From assembly GCA_027490995.1 (NCBI GenBank), contig JAIXWY010000003.1:558001-622000 (forward strand): a stretch of DNA of 64,000 nucleotides, written 5' to 3'. The notes beneath the pieces were generated by a model. That model was not told where the DNA came from, ran no database searches, and was given only the letters and a program-made list of their open reading frames with translations. A program made the position numbers and the translations under genes. The DNA comes from Opitutaceae bacterium (lineage in GTDB: Bacteria > Verrucomicrobiota > Verrucomicrobiia > Opitutales > Opitutaceae). Positions 44,830-57,850 of the stretch are shown piece after piece. Position 1 is the first letter of the stretch. Every line of letters starts with the position of its first letter.

Positions 44830-46005
44830 TCAGGGGGCTACGCTTCGGGCGACGTCCTGCGCCTTGGTCGACTGTGCGCGTGAGGGCCCGCATTCCGTCG
44901 CGGTTTCGGCGAGGATTTGTCGGGCGATGTCGCTCGCGGCGGTCGGTCGGGCGAGGCGCTCAAGGCCGCTCCGCCAGCGTTTCCATTGGTCCGCGCCGTG
45001 ATCGAAGGCCGACGTGATGGCGGCGACCACCTGCTCGGGCGTGGTGGCGAGGATCCCGGCATCGTGCGCTTTGAGGAGTTCCCAGTTTCCCTCCTCCTGT
45101 CCACGCACGACTTGGCTGACGATCATGGGGCAGAGTGCATTGATCGATTCCTGAGTCGTGGCTCCGCCTGCCTTGCTGATCACAAGGTGGTGGCGCATGA
45201 GGAGGTTGGGGATGCGATCGGTCCAGCCTAGCACCTCGACGGAGGTCGTGGGGTGGGGCGGAAGCGCGGACAGTTCTCGTCGGAGGTCTTCGCTGCGCCC
45301 AGCGGTGATCGTGACCGCCAGTCCAGGGCAGGCCACGACGGCGCGGGCGATGGCGGTCGCCCGGCGGCGAGAGCAGTTGATCATGAGCAGGACTCGTCGC
45401 GGTCCGCCGCCTGCGGGATCGGACGGTACGGCGTCGCTGGTGCGATCCGCGAACGCGGGTGCCACGGGGAAGCCGGAGACGATGACGCGGCTAGGAGTGA
45501 CGCCCCGGTCTATCATGCGCTGAGCGGAACCCGCGTCCGTGACAAACCAGCGCTGTGCGGGAACGCGGAACCAGATCGCATTGATCGTGAGCGCGTCGGT
45601 GACGACCATGTAGAGTGGAGGAACAGCGCGGCCCTTGCGGCGTAACTGCTCGACGAGCCATCCGTAGACTGGGTAGGTCGCGCATAACGCATCCGGTTTC
45701 TTCTCGTCTAGCAGGCCTTCGAGAGCGCGAACGTGAAACGGGAGAACGGACGTGAGGTGGCGGAGGTGGGGGGTCCGATCGAGCCAACGGTAGAAGGCCG
45801 CCCACAACCACGGGGCATGATTAATGACCTTCAGGTAGAGCTGGCGTGAGAAGCGATCCAGCCGCGGAGCGACCTCGGCGAAAAGATCGACCCTTTCCGC
45901 GGTGACTCCGGGTTGGCGCTGCAGTCCGGCGACGAGGGCGCGGGCTGCGCTGTTGTGACCTTCTCCGTAGCTCGCGGTCAGGACGAGTACGCGTCGCGGC
46001 ATCAT
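44830..46005 (-). CDS. GT28 glycosyltransferase, MGDG/diacylglycerol glucosyltransferase-like
   Basis: The protein has 391 residues. The N-terminal RVLVLTASYGEGHNSAARAL strand and the VISKAGGATTQES sugar-nucleotide site mark the GT28 branch of MGDG synthase and processive diacylglycerol glucosyltransferase. An inner-membrane peripheral glycolipid synthase using UDP-sugar is likely. It starts with two ATG codons; the first (46005) overlaps the TGA of the upstream phosphoesterase in an ATGA. The pair therefore probably acts on the same lipid pathway. The frame open to 46389 overlaps that gene and is not used. Confidence 0.83.
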   Translation of the reverse strand: MMPRRVLVLTASYGEGHNSAARALVAGLQRQPGVTAERVDLFAEVAPRLDRFSRQLYLKVINHAPWLWAAFYRWLDRTPHLRHLTSVLPFHVRALEGLLDEKKPDALCATYPVYGWLVEQLRRKGRAVPPLYMVVTDALTINAIWFRVPAQRWFVTDAGSAQRMIDRGVTPSRVIVSGFPVAPAFADRTSDAVPSDPAGGGPRRVLLMINCSRRRATAIARAVVACPGLAVTITAGRSEDLRRELSALPPHPTTSVEVLGWTDRIPNLLMRHHLVISKAGGATTQESINALCPMIVSQVVRGQEEGNWELLKAHDAGILATTPEQVVAAITSAFDHGADQWKRWRSGLERLARPTAASDIARQILAETATECGPSRAQSTKAQDVARSVAP

Positions 46006-46853
46006 GAGAGTGCGTGGCGAAGGGCCTCGAGTTGCGGGCCGAGCGGCGCCTCGGCGCCGGGGTCGTGATCGTCGGCTCCCGCGTCGGTGGGCATCGGGAA
46101 GCGTTGGATGAAGTCCTTGAAGTGGATCACCTCGAAGCGCCCATCGAGATGCTCGACAATCGCGGTCAGCGATTCCACCCAGTCGCCGGAGTTCAGGTAG
46201 TGGATCCCGTCGATCTGCTTGTCGGCCGGCGTGTGAATGTGCCCGCAGATGACGCCGACGCAGCCCCGCTCGCGGGCAAGCGCCGCGATGTTCTCCTCGA
46301 ATTTGCCCACGAAGCTGACGGCCTGCTTCACGCGCGCCTTGATCGCCTTGCTGAGCGAGAAGTACTCTTTTCCCCAGAACTTCCGCCAAAGGTTGTAGAC
46401 TCGGTTAAGTCGCAGAAGCAGGGCGTAGCCGACGTCGCCGACGTGAGCCAAGAAGGCCATGTTCTTGACGACTCCGTCGAACACGTCCCCGTGCAGCACG
46501 AGGTAGCGTCCGTTTGGCGTATCGAGCAGACAGTCCTCGACCAAATGGATCCGTTCGAAGCTCATCGGCAGCAGACGGGAAAGGAAGTCATCGTGGTTGC
46601 CGCGCAGATACACCACGTTGATGTCTTTCTTTTGGACCAGCGTGAGAATGCGGCGGACAAAGCGAGTGTGGGAGCGACTCCATGTGGCGCCCCGGCGGAG
46701 GCGCCAGCCGTCGATGATGTCACCGTTGAGGATGAGGCGCTCGCAACGGACGTGCTTGAGAAAATGGGTGGCTTCCTCTGCCTTGGCGTCCGGCGTGCCG
46801 AGGTGGACGTCGGAGAGAATGGCCGAGCGGACGTGGAGGACGGGTTTCGACAT
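46002..46853 (-). CDS. Metallophosphoesterase, UDP-2,3-diacylglucosamine diphosphatase-like
   Basis: The protein has 283 residues. The dimetal phosphoesterase motifs are complete: SDVHLG, NGDIIDGW, RGNHDD, HGDVFDG and CGHIHT. The closest family is UDP-2,3-diacylglucosamine diphosphatase (LpxH-like, YbbF type), but members act on several diphosphates. Its stop overlaps the start of the GT28 gene, so lipid A or glycolipid metabolism is likely. ATG 46853 is preferred; the frame is open to 46940. Confidence 0.83.
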   Translation of the reverse strand: MSKPVLHVRSAILSDVHLGTPDAKAEEATHFLKHVRCERLILNGDIIDGWRLRRGATWSRSHTRFVRRILTLVQKKDINVVYLRGNHDDFLSRLLPMSFERIHLVEDCLLDTPNGRYLVLHGDVFDGVVKNMAFLAHVGDVGYALLLRLNRVYNLWRKFWGKEYFSLSKAIKARVKQAVSFVGKFEENIAALARERGCVGVICGHIHTPADKQIDGIHYLNSGDWVESLTAIVEHLDGRFEVIHFKDFIQRFPMPTDAGADDHDPGAEAPLGPQLEALRHALS

Positions 46854-47010
46854 GATCGCGCGTTGCGCGACATCGTCCGGCGTCCCCGTGCCGCTTCGGT
46901 GTCGATCGTGTGGCGATCGCGTAACGAAACCCGCCGGCAACCGGGCGGCGGGCCGTCGATCTCGTTGTTGGAGGCCGACTCCGGTCGCCGCCTCACCCGA
47001 AGCCGAGCCC

Positions 47011-50967
<3,957 letters not shown>

Positions 50968-50984
50968 TCGACGGCTGGTGCTGG

Positions 50985-51005
50985 CCCGACCGCATCGCGG
51001 TCGGG
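50985..51005 (+). terminator. katG downstream hairpin 1
   Basis: A perfect 9-bp stem (CCCGACCGC pairing with GCGGTCGGG) with a 3-base loop starts 18 bases after the katG stop. It lacks a T-run. It probably forms the 3' end structure of the katG mRNA. Confidence 0.55.
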
Positions 51006-51015
51006 CGCTGGCACG

Positions 51016-51053
51016 GTGAGCGCCACTTCCCGGCCGCGGGTTGTGGCGCTCAC
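51016..51053 (+). repeat. katG downstream hairpin 2
   Basis: Outer arms of 11 bases (GTGAGCGCCAC and its exact complement) enclose a TT/TT internal loop and an inner CCCG/CGGG stem. The structure is 38 bases long and follows hairpin 1 by 10 bases. It may back up termination or be a protein-binding dyad. Confidence 0.55.
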
Positions 51054-51347
51054 CCGTCTGGTGTCTCGGTCGATGTCCGAGGCAGGTCCCGATGAGTTGC
51101 ACGGCTGGGGGACAGATCCCTGCCGCGCACGGTCCTCAGGTTTTTCCGGTCCTCGACGGTTTACACTGCGGTTGATCGGTCGGTTCCGGTTCAGGCCGAT
51201 GCCGCGCGCGGTGGCTGCGGCGCTGAACAAGCGGGAAGAATTCGCTGGCGCAGCGTGGACCCTGCCGATGGAGTGAGGTGCTTGACGCAGGCGCAGCGGT
51301 CGCACTCGTGTGTCGTTTCCCCCGCGTTGCTTTCCCCCAACCCCACC

Positions 51348-52604
51348 ATGCCCCTACGCTGGAAGATTGCCGTTTTCCTTTTCTTTGCCGCTGGCCTGAA
51401 CTACGCGGATCGCGTGGCGCTCTCGTCGGTGATTCCGCCCCTGCGCCAGGACCTGGGCATCACGGATGCACAGATCGGACTCGCCGGAATGATTTTTCTG
51501 TGGTCGTACGCCGTGATGTCGCCCTTTGCCGGTCTGATGGCAGATCGGTTCTCTCGCTCGCGGATCGTGATGCTCAGTTTAATCGGGTGGAGTGCGGTGA
51601 CCGTGATGACCGGCTTCATCGAGTCCTTCGCCTTCCTGTTGCTGGCTCGGCTCCTGCTCGGCATCACCGAGAGTTTCTACTTGCCGGCGGCCGGTGCGTT
51701 GCTGGCCGATCACCACGGCCCGAAATCCATGGGCCGGGCCGTGAGTGTCCACATGCTGGGCCTGAACATCGGGCTCGTGGTGGGAGGTGCGGTTGCGGGA
51801 CTGATCGCCGAGCGTTACGGCTGGCGGCCGGGTTTCTGGCTTCTCGGAGGGTTGGGATTGTTGCTCGCGCTCATCGGCCGCAGTGTGCTGAAAGACCGTC
51901 CGGAGGGCCCGGTGGACGTGAGTGCGCCCGTGACCCCCGAGGTGCCCAAAGCGACCCTGCGCGTGGCGTGGGGCTACCTGCTGAAGGTGCGGTCGTTCCA
52001 CTGCCTGCTGATGAGCTCGATGGCGGCAGGGGTGGCCGTGTGGATCTTCCTTTCGTGGCTGCCGCTGTTCCTCTCTGAAACCTACGGCATGAGTCTCGGT
52101 GCGTCGGGTGCGACGGCCGTTCTCCTTTATCAGGCCCCCGTCTTTGTCGGCATCGCGATCGGTGGTTGGCTATCGGACTGGTGGGTGCGCCGCGATCCGC
52201 GTGCGCGCGTGCTGGTGAAAGGGCTGTCGTTCGTGGTGGGCGCCCCGTTTCTTGCGCTCTTTCTCGGCACTCCAGGGTTTCCGGTTGTGGTGGCTATTAT
52301 GGTCGGTTCGTCACTCTTCCGCGCGATGGGTACGCCGAGCGAGCATCCGATCATTTCGGAGACGGTCCCGCCGCCGTACCGCGCGGCGGCCATCGGCATC
52401 CTCAATCTCGTGGGCACTGGGGCCGGCGGCGTGGGCGTGCTGATGGCCGGCCTCCTCAAGGGCAAGTTCGGCCTGCACCTGATCTTCGGTGCCTGCTCGG
52501 TGATCTATTTCCTAGCCGGAATCTTGATGCTCCTGGCCTACCGCCGCTGGATGGCGCAGGACCTTGAGCGGGCGCGAAACTTTAGCACCGCGCCGGCCCA
52601 GTAA
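51348..52604 (+). CDS. MFS transporter, ACS-like (third transporter)
   Basis: The protein has 418 residues and 12 membrane segments. The first helix ends in AGLNYADRVAL, the ACS-branch signature, and motif A is GLMADRFSRSR. It is similar to the MFS protein at 14507, so they are probably paralogues. It converges on a six-hairpin glycosidase gene with a gap of 16 bases, so the pair may serve uptake of the sugars released. The start at 51348 follows ACCCCACC; the frame open to 51255 adds unlikely residues. Confidence 0.87.
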   Translation: MPLRWKIAVFLFFAAGLNYADRVALSSVIPPLRQDLGITDAQIGLAGMIFLWSYAVMSPFAGLMADRFSRSRIVMLSLIGWSAVTVMTGFIESFAFLLLARLLLGITESFYLPAAGALLADHHGPKSMGRAVSVHMLGLNIGLVVGGAVAGLIAERYGWRPGFWLLGGLGLLLALIGRSVLKDRPEGPVDVSAPVTPEVPKATLRVAWGYLLKVRSFHCLLMSSMAAGVAVWIFLSWLPLFLSETYGMSLGASGATAVLLYQAPVFVGIAIGGWLSDWWVRRDPRARVLVKGLSFVVGAPFLALFLGTPGFPVVVAIMVGSSLFRAMGTPSEHPIISETVPPPYRAAAIGILNLVGTGAGGVGVLMAGLLKGKFGLHLIFGACSVIYFLAGILMLLAYRRWMAQDLERARNFSTAPAQ

Positions 52605-52620
52605 CGCACGGCGAGCTGTT

Positions 52621-54402
52621 TCAACGCAGCAGCGGACGGAGAAGTTTCTGGCGCAATGCGGGCTCGCGCATCAGCACGGCCTGCAGGAAGCGGAAACTGT
52701 CTGCGAGGTATCCCTCGTACCCGCTGGGCTGGCCGTCCCATGTCGTCCAATCGATGCCCTTCATTGCTTCGTCCTGGACGCCGTTTTGGAATTCACCGCG
52801 GAATTGCCGTGGCAGCATCGCTTCGAGAACTCGGTCGCCGCGCGCGGTGTCACCGACCTGGTAGTGCGCGGCGATGAAGTGCAGGCTGTGTCCGGCGGAG
52901 ATACCGCCGTTCATGTAGATGCCAAAGGTGTCGCGGCCGTCCAGTTGCTTGGGTCCGCCGAAGGCGGGTTGGAGATAAGCGCCGGGGTGCAGGGGAACGA
53001 GGTTGGTCGGGAGACCGAGGTCGAGACGGGTGAACTGGACTTCCTCCATCTTCTGCCAGAGTCGATCGAGCATCGCGCGCGCGGCGTCGGTCGGCACGAG
53101 GCCGTAGTCGATCGCGAGGGCGCAGATCGTCGGAGCCGCATAATCGTGCAGGGTGCCATCTTCGCTTCGCCACCAGCCGAGAAGGCCCGTTTTCTCGTTG
53201 TAGAGTGAGGGGAAAAACGCCGCCTTCAGGCGGTCGGCGGCGGTGGTGTAGCGGGCGGCCTGAGTGGTCCGCCCGAGTTGGGTTTCAAGGTCGGCGAGGC
53301 AGCGAAAGGCGCGATAGCAGAGCGCGTTGGTATAGGCGTCCTTGTGCCCGCAGTTGACTGCGTCCCACCAGGCGCAGGAGCGGTTGGGCTGCTTCAGGGT
53401 ATAGAGATTACCGCTCTGAGTGGCCTCGATCAGGCCGTCGTGATCGATGTCCCGGCTGAGCAGAAAATCCGCGACCTTCTCGAGGCGACTGATCTTGCGG
53501 ATCAGCCAGTCGCGGTCGCCGGTGGCCTCGACGTAGGCCCACGCCGCGATCAGGGGTCCAGCGTTCGCGTCAAGGAAGTGAGCGTAGTCCCAGTAGCAGA
53601 TCAGCTCACCTGTCTCGGCACCGCTGGCGTCCTTGATCATCTTGGTGTCGATCCAGTAATCGATGGTGCGGCGGACGAGGGGCATCAGGTTCACTCCCGG
53701 CACGGGCTCGGGAATGAAGAATGCCTGATCGGCGTAGAACCAGAGCGAGCAGCTGGCCGGGTCGCTGATGACGTTGTTGCCGAGCATTCCAGCCGGGGCG
53801 CTGAAGGGGCGGTTCTGTTCGCCCCAGCGGGAGGTGGGTTGAATGGCGTTGAGCCATCCGCGTCGGGCGAGCGGCCAATAACGGGAATCTTTCAGGCCTT
53901 CGGGGGCGGGGAGGAGGAGCGGCTTAAACTGGAGCGTCGCCGGCCCCGAAGCCGTCAGAAGGACTTCGGCACGCTTCAGCTTACGGTCTCCTTCGAAGCG
54001 ACCGCGGAACGCGGGGCCCTCGACCTGCGTCACCACCAGTGGTCCGAAGTCGGGTGCGTTGAGGATGGTCGGCAACTCGAACGTTCCGTCCTCGTGCCAG
54101 CGCGACGGGATGATGCTGGTGGAAGCGACGACGGGGTTGAATGGAAGGCGAAGGTTGCCGGTGGCGGTGGTCAGGCTGAACCCGCCGGTTTGGTCCGACT
54201 GGGCGCGGACGGCAGTGATGGGCTCGCGCAGGAGATTGCGGTCGGCGCGCGCCCCTCCCTCGGTGTCCCAGCTGAGATGCGTAATGGTCGAACTCGCGGC
54301 TGTTTGGTCGATCCGGACGACCGGATCGGCTGCGTTGGCCGTCGGGAGTGCGATGAGGCCGAGCAGGAGGGCGAGCGTGCGAAGAGGGAGGCAAGTGTCC
54401 AT
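52621..54402 (-). CDS. Exported six-hairpin glycosidase-like protein
   Basis: The protein has 593 residues. A signal peptide ends near PTANAAD. An N-terminal beta-sandwich (to about 190) precedes an (alpha/alpha)6 toroid that shows CYWDYAHFLDANAG, DIDHDGLIEATQSGN, WWDAVNCGHKDAYTNA and GRDTFGIYMNGG. This is the fold of alpha-L-rhamnosidase, GH63, GH37 and related six-hairpin enzymes. The exact GH family and catalytic acids cannot be fixed by eye. ATG 54402 follows CCACCCCCTCCCC, a striking C-rich lead. The 240 bases between it and the CusA stop hold nothing recognised. Confidence 0.8.
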   Translation of the reverse strand: MDTCLPLRTLALLLGLIALPTANAADPVVRIDQTAASSTITHLSWDTEGGARADRNLLREPITAVRAQSDQTGGFSLTTATGNLRLPFNPVVASTSIIPSRWHEDGTFELPTILNAPDFGPLVVTQVEGPAFRGRFEGDRKLKRAEVLLTASGPATLQFKPLLLPAPEGLKDSRYWPLARRGWLNAIQPTSRWGEQNRPFSAPAGMLGNNVISDPASCSLWFYADQAFFIPEPVPGVNLMPLVRRTIDYWIDTKMIKDASGAETGELICYWDYAHFLDANAGPLIAAWAYVEATGDRDWLIRKISRLEKVADFLLSRDIDHDGLIEATQSGNLYTLKQPNRSCAWWDAVNCGHKDAYTNALCYRAFRCLADLETQLGRTTQAARYTTAADRLKAAFFPSLYNEKTGLLGWWRSEDGTLHDYAAPTICALAIDYGLVPTDAARAMLDRLWQKMEEVQFTRLDLGLPTNLVPLHPGAYLQPAFGGPKQLDGRDTFGIYMNGGISAGHSLHFIAAHYQVGDTARGDRVLEAMLPRQFRGEFQNGVQDEAMKGIDWTTWDGQPSGYEGYLADSFRFLQAVLMREPALRQKLLRPLLR

Positions 54403-54642
54403 GGGGAGGGGGTGGCTCAGGCTCAAGCAACCGAGTCCCCGAGGCCATGCCAAACCGCCGCGGCTGGTGGCGTTATGCTGCGGGTGAACGCGGAGGATGC
54501 TGGCCTTGAGGAGGGATCAGAGGCTTAGCGAGTGGATTCAGACCGTCATCCAGAGCCGATGCTCGCCTCTGCCTGTTCGTCAGCGTCACGCCGAACGATC
54601 CGCTGTCCGTGTCCCTGCACGGTGCTGTGATGACGTGCGCTT

Positions 54643-57600
54643 CTAGCCCCCGTTCGTGTCAGAGCGACGCAGTTTCCGCTCCTCCAGCCATGCGAAGATT
54701 ACTGGCGTCACGATCAGGATGTGGATTAGGCTGGAGAGCATTCCGCCGACCACCGGCGCGGCGAGGGGCTGCATGATTTCCACCCCGGTGCGCTCGCTCC
54801 AGAAGATGGGCAGGAGGGAGGCTACCGTGGTGGCCACGGTCATCACTTTCGGCCGTAACCTCAGTCGCGCGCCAGCTTTGATTGCGGCGATGAGTTCGGC
54901 GCTTGAAAGGATCTGGCGCTCGGAGCGCGCGTGCTCCACGGCTTCGCGGAGGTACACGACCATGATCACGCCGGTTTGGATGGCGGTACCGAAAAGTGCA
55001 ATGTAGCCCACCCACACGGCGACGCTGAAGTTGAAGCCGAGCCAAGCTTGGAGCAGGACGCCACCCGTCAGGGCGAAGGGCACGGCTAGAAGGACGTGCG
55101 CGGCCTCGGTAAACGAGTTGAAGGTTACGACGAGCAGGACGAAGATGATCAGGATCACCGCTGGAAAAACGTAGCTGAGCGTCTGGCGAGCGCGGAGTTG
55201 GTGCTCGTACTGGCCCGAGTACTCCACGCTCATGCCTGGCTCAAGACGGATGTCCTGCGCCACGCGCTGCTTGATTTCATCAACGAATCCGCCGAGGTCG
55301 CGGTCTTGAACATTTGCCTGCACAAACACGCGCAAGAGACCATTCTCCGAAGCGATCTCATTCGGTCCGACGACGCGGCGAATGTCGGCGACTTGGCCGA
55401 GCCGGATCGAAGCTCCCGAGGGTGTGGGAATCTCCAACTCGACGAGGCGATCGATGTCGGAGCGGTCTGCCTCCTCCAGTCGCACCTGAAGCGGCCAGCG
55501 CTCTCGGCCGCGCACAGTCGTGCCAACGGTCATGCCGCCGAGTCCTGCCTCCACGTACGTGAAGACGTCCTTTACGCTGAGCCCGTAGCGGGCGAGCTCC
55601 GGTCGCCGAACATTGACCTCAAGGTACGGCTTCCCCTGTACGCGCGACGGCGCGACGCCGGTCGCTCCGGGGATCTGGTTGATCACACGTTCCACCTCAA
55701 AGGCTTTCTGCTGCAGCGCCGCGAGGTCATCACCGAAGATCTTCACGCCCACTTGCGCGCGGATCCCGGTGCTGGTCATGAGCACGCGGTTCTCGATCGG
55801 CTGGAGGAAGCCAGGCACGTAGCCAGGCACGTTCATGAGCTTCTCCGAGAGATCCTCGATGATCGACTGCTTGGTCGTTCCGGGCGGCCAAAGGTGCGTG
55901 GGCTTCAGGATGATCGTGGTCTCGATCATTTCCACCGGTGCCGGATCCGTGGCGGTCTCAGCTCGACCGAGCTTGCCCGCGACCGACGCCACCGCGGGGT
56001 GTTCGCTCATCACGCGATCCTGCCATGCCATGATGCGCTGCACCTCGGTGAGCGAGGTCGCGGGCAGGAGTACGGGCATAAAAAGTAACGAGCCTTCCTC
56101 CAGCGTGGGCATGAACTCACTGCCAAATCCCTGCGCGTGTTGGGCCACATTGGCCGGCAGTCGCGCCGTGATCGTGCGGGGCAGGCCCAAGGCCAGAATC
56201 AGCGATAGTCCGAGCAGACCTGCCGCCGATGCGATCACCGCCCAACGGTGCGAGAGCGCCCAGTCTAATACCGGATCGTAGACCCGGAGGAGAAACCGCA
56301 TCAGCGCGTTCTCATTCTCTGGTTTGAATGGCCCGCGTACCAGCAGCGTGCAGAAGACCGGTACCGCCGTCACGGCGAGCAAAACGGCGGCGATCAGCGC
56401 AAAGGACTTAGTGTAGGCGAGGGGATGGAAAAGTTTGCCTTCTTGGCCGGTCAGCAGGAACACCGGCACAAACGCGAGAATGATGACTAGCATCGAGAAG
56501 AACATCGGCCGGCCCACTTGGGTCGCCGCCGTGAGGGTCTGCTGAAATACCTCGGCCCTGCTTAATCGTCGACCGAGCGCGTGCTCCGCGCGCTCGCAGT
56601 GGCGGATGACGTTCTCCGTCATGACTATTCCGGCATCCACAAGGACGCCGATCGAGATCGCGATTCCGGTCAGCGACATGATGTGCGACGGAATCCCAAA
56701 CTGGTCCATCAGCACGAACGAGATCAGGATCGAGGCTGGCAGCGGCAGCGTGACGATCAAGATGCTTCGGAAGTGGAAGAGGAAGAGGATGTGCGCAAGA
56801 ATCACGAGGAAGATCTCCTCGATCAGGGCGTGCTTGAGCGTGTCGATCGCGCGTCCGATCAGGTCGCTACGGTCGTAGAGCGGCTCGACGGTGATTCCCG
56901 TCGGCAGCCCAGGAGTGAGGGCCACCAAGCGTGCCTTCACGTCCTGGATCACTCGCCAGGCGTTTTCTCCGGTGCGCATGACCACGATGCCGCCTACCGC
57001 CGCACGTCCGTTGACGTCGAGGGCCCCGCGACGAAAGTCGCCCCCGACTCGTACTGTTGCCACGTCGCTCAGTCGGAGTGGTCTGCCTTCGCGCGGCACG
57101 AGGGCCAGTGCCTCCAGATCGGCTGCGCTGTGGATCAAGCCCACCCCGCGGACGACGTACTCGGCGCCATTCTCCTCAATCGTACGACCGCCGACGTTGA
57201 GATTCGCGGCCGCCACCGCGTCCATCACTTCACCGAGGGAAACGCCGTAACGACGCAGTTGCGGTGCCGAAACCTCCACCTGCCACTGGCGGACGAAGCC
57301 GCCGAGGCTTGCCACCTCGGCTACGCCAGGGACCGCCGCAAGTTGATAGCGGACATACGTATCCTGCAGCGCCCGCAGCGAGCCGAGGTCGTGTGTCCCG
57401 GATTCGTCTTTGAGGTAGTACTGATAAATCCAGCCGAGTCCCGTGGCGTCCGGGCCGAGACGCGCGGCTACTCCGGTGGGCAACGTTTCTCCGAGAGAGT
57501 TCAGCCGCTCCAAGACGCGGGTGCGGGCGAAGTAAGGATCGATTCGATCCTCGAAAACCACGGTCAGGAAGGAAAAGCCGAACATCGACGTCGCTCGCAC

Positions 57601-57843
57601 GCTTCGTACGCCGGCGAGACCCTGGAGCGAGACGCTGAGGGGATATGTGATTTGGTCTTCCACTTCCTGCGGCGAACGACCGGGCCAGTCGGCGTACACG
57701 ATGACTTGATTCTCCGATAAATCGGGGATGGCATCGATCGGCACGCGCTGAAGCGCAACGATGCCCCAAGCGCAGAGCGCGAGGAAACCGCTTAGAACAA
57801 CGAAACGGTGGTGCAGCGACCAGGTGAGGATGCGGTTGATCAT
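54643..57843 (-). CDS. cusA: Cu(I)/Ag(I) efflux RND transporter CusA
   Basis: The protein has 1066 residues and is the inner-membrane pump of a heavy-metal efflux RND complex. The 12-helix RND plan is visible, with the charged helix GVLVDAGIVMTENVIRH. Three methionines match the E. coli CusA copper triad (Met573/623/672) by sequence context: Met589 in LFMPVLLP, Met639 in PVEMIETTI and Met689 in RVLMTSTGIRAQ, with spacings of 50 and 50. This separates it from Zn/Co/Ni pumps of the CzcA type. It follows cusB by 7 bases. No outer-membrane cusC is found in the window. Confidence 0.95.
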   Translation of the reverse strand: MINRILTWSLHHRFVVLSGFLALCAWGIVALQRVPIDAIPDLSENQVIVYADWPGRSPQEVEDQITYPLSVSLQGLAGVRSVRATSMFGFSFLTVVFEDRIDPYFARTRVLERLNSLGETLPTGVAARLGPDATGLGWIYQYYLKDESGTHDLGSLRALQDTYVRYQLAAVPGVAEVASLGGFVRQWQVEVSAPQLRRYGVSLGEVMDAVAAANLNVGGRTIEENGAEYVVRGVGLIHSAADLEALALVPREGRPLRLSDVATVRVGGDFRRGALDVNGRAAVGGIVVMRTGENAWRVIQDVKARLVALTPGLPTGITVEPLYDRSDLIGRAIDTLKHALIEEIFLVILAHILFLFHFRSILIVTLPLPASILISFVLMDQFGIPSHIMSLTGIAISIGVLVDAGIVMTENVIRHCERAEHALGRRLSRAEVFQQTLTAATQVGRPMFFSMLVIILAFVPVFLLTGQEGKLFHPLAYTKSFALIAAVLLAVTAVPVFCTLLVRGPFKPENENALMRFLLRVYDPVLDWALSHRWAVIASAAGLLGLSLILALGLPRTITARLPANVAQHAQGFGSEFMPTLEEGSLLFMPVLLPATSLTEVQRIMAWQDRVMSEHPAVASVAGKLGRAETATDPAPVEMIETTIILKPTHLWPPGTTKQSIIEDLSEKLMNVPGYVPGFLQPIENRVLMTSTGIRAQVGVKIFGDDLAALQQKAFEVERVINQIPGATGVAPSRVQGKPYLEVNVRRPELARYGLSVKDVFTYVEAGLGGMTVGTTVRGRERWPLQVRLEEADRSDIDRLVELEIPTPSGASIRLGQVADIRRVVGPNEIASENGLLRVFVQANVQDRDLGGFVDEIKQRVAQDIRLEPGMSVEYSGQYEHQLRARQTLSYVFPAVILIIFVLLVVTFNSFTEAAHVLLAVPFALTGGVLLQAWLGFNFSVAVWVGYIALFGTAIQTGVIMVVYLREAVEHARSERQILSSAELIAAIKAGARLRLRPKVMTVATTVASLLPIFWSERTGVEIMQPLAAPVVGGMLSSLIHILIVTPVIFAWLEERKLRRSDTNGG

Positions 57844-57850
57844 GGTCGGT

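Larger units (their letters stand above)
50968..51347. other. Spacer between katG and the third MFS gene
   Basis: The spacer of 380 bases has no convincing gene; open frames in it are short and read into the MFS gene. Its left half holds two strong hairpins at 50985-51005 and 51016-51053. Its right half should carry the MFS promoter, which I cannot define. Confidence 0.6.
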
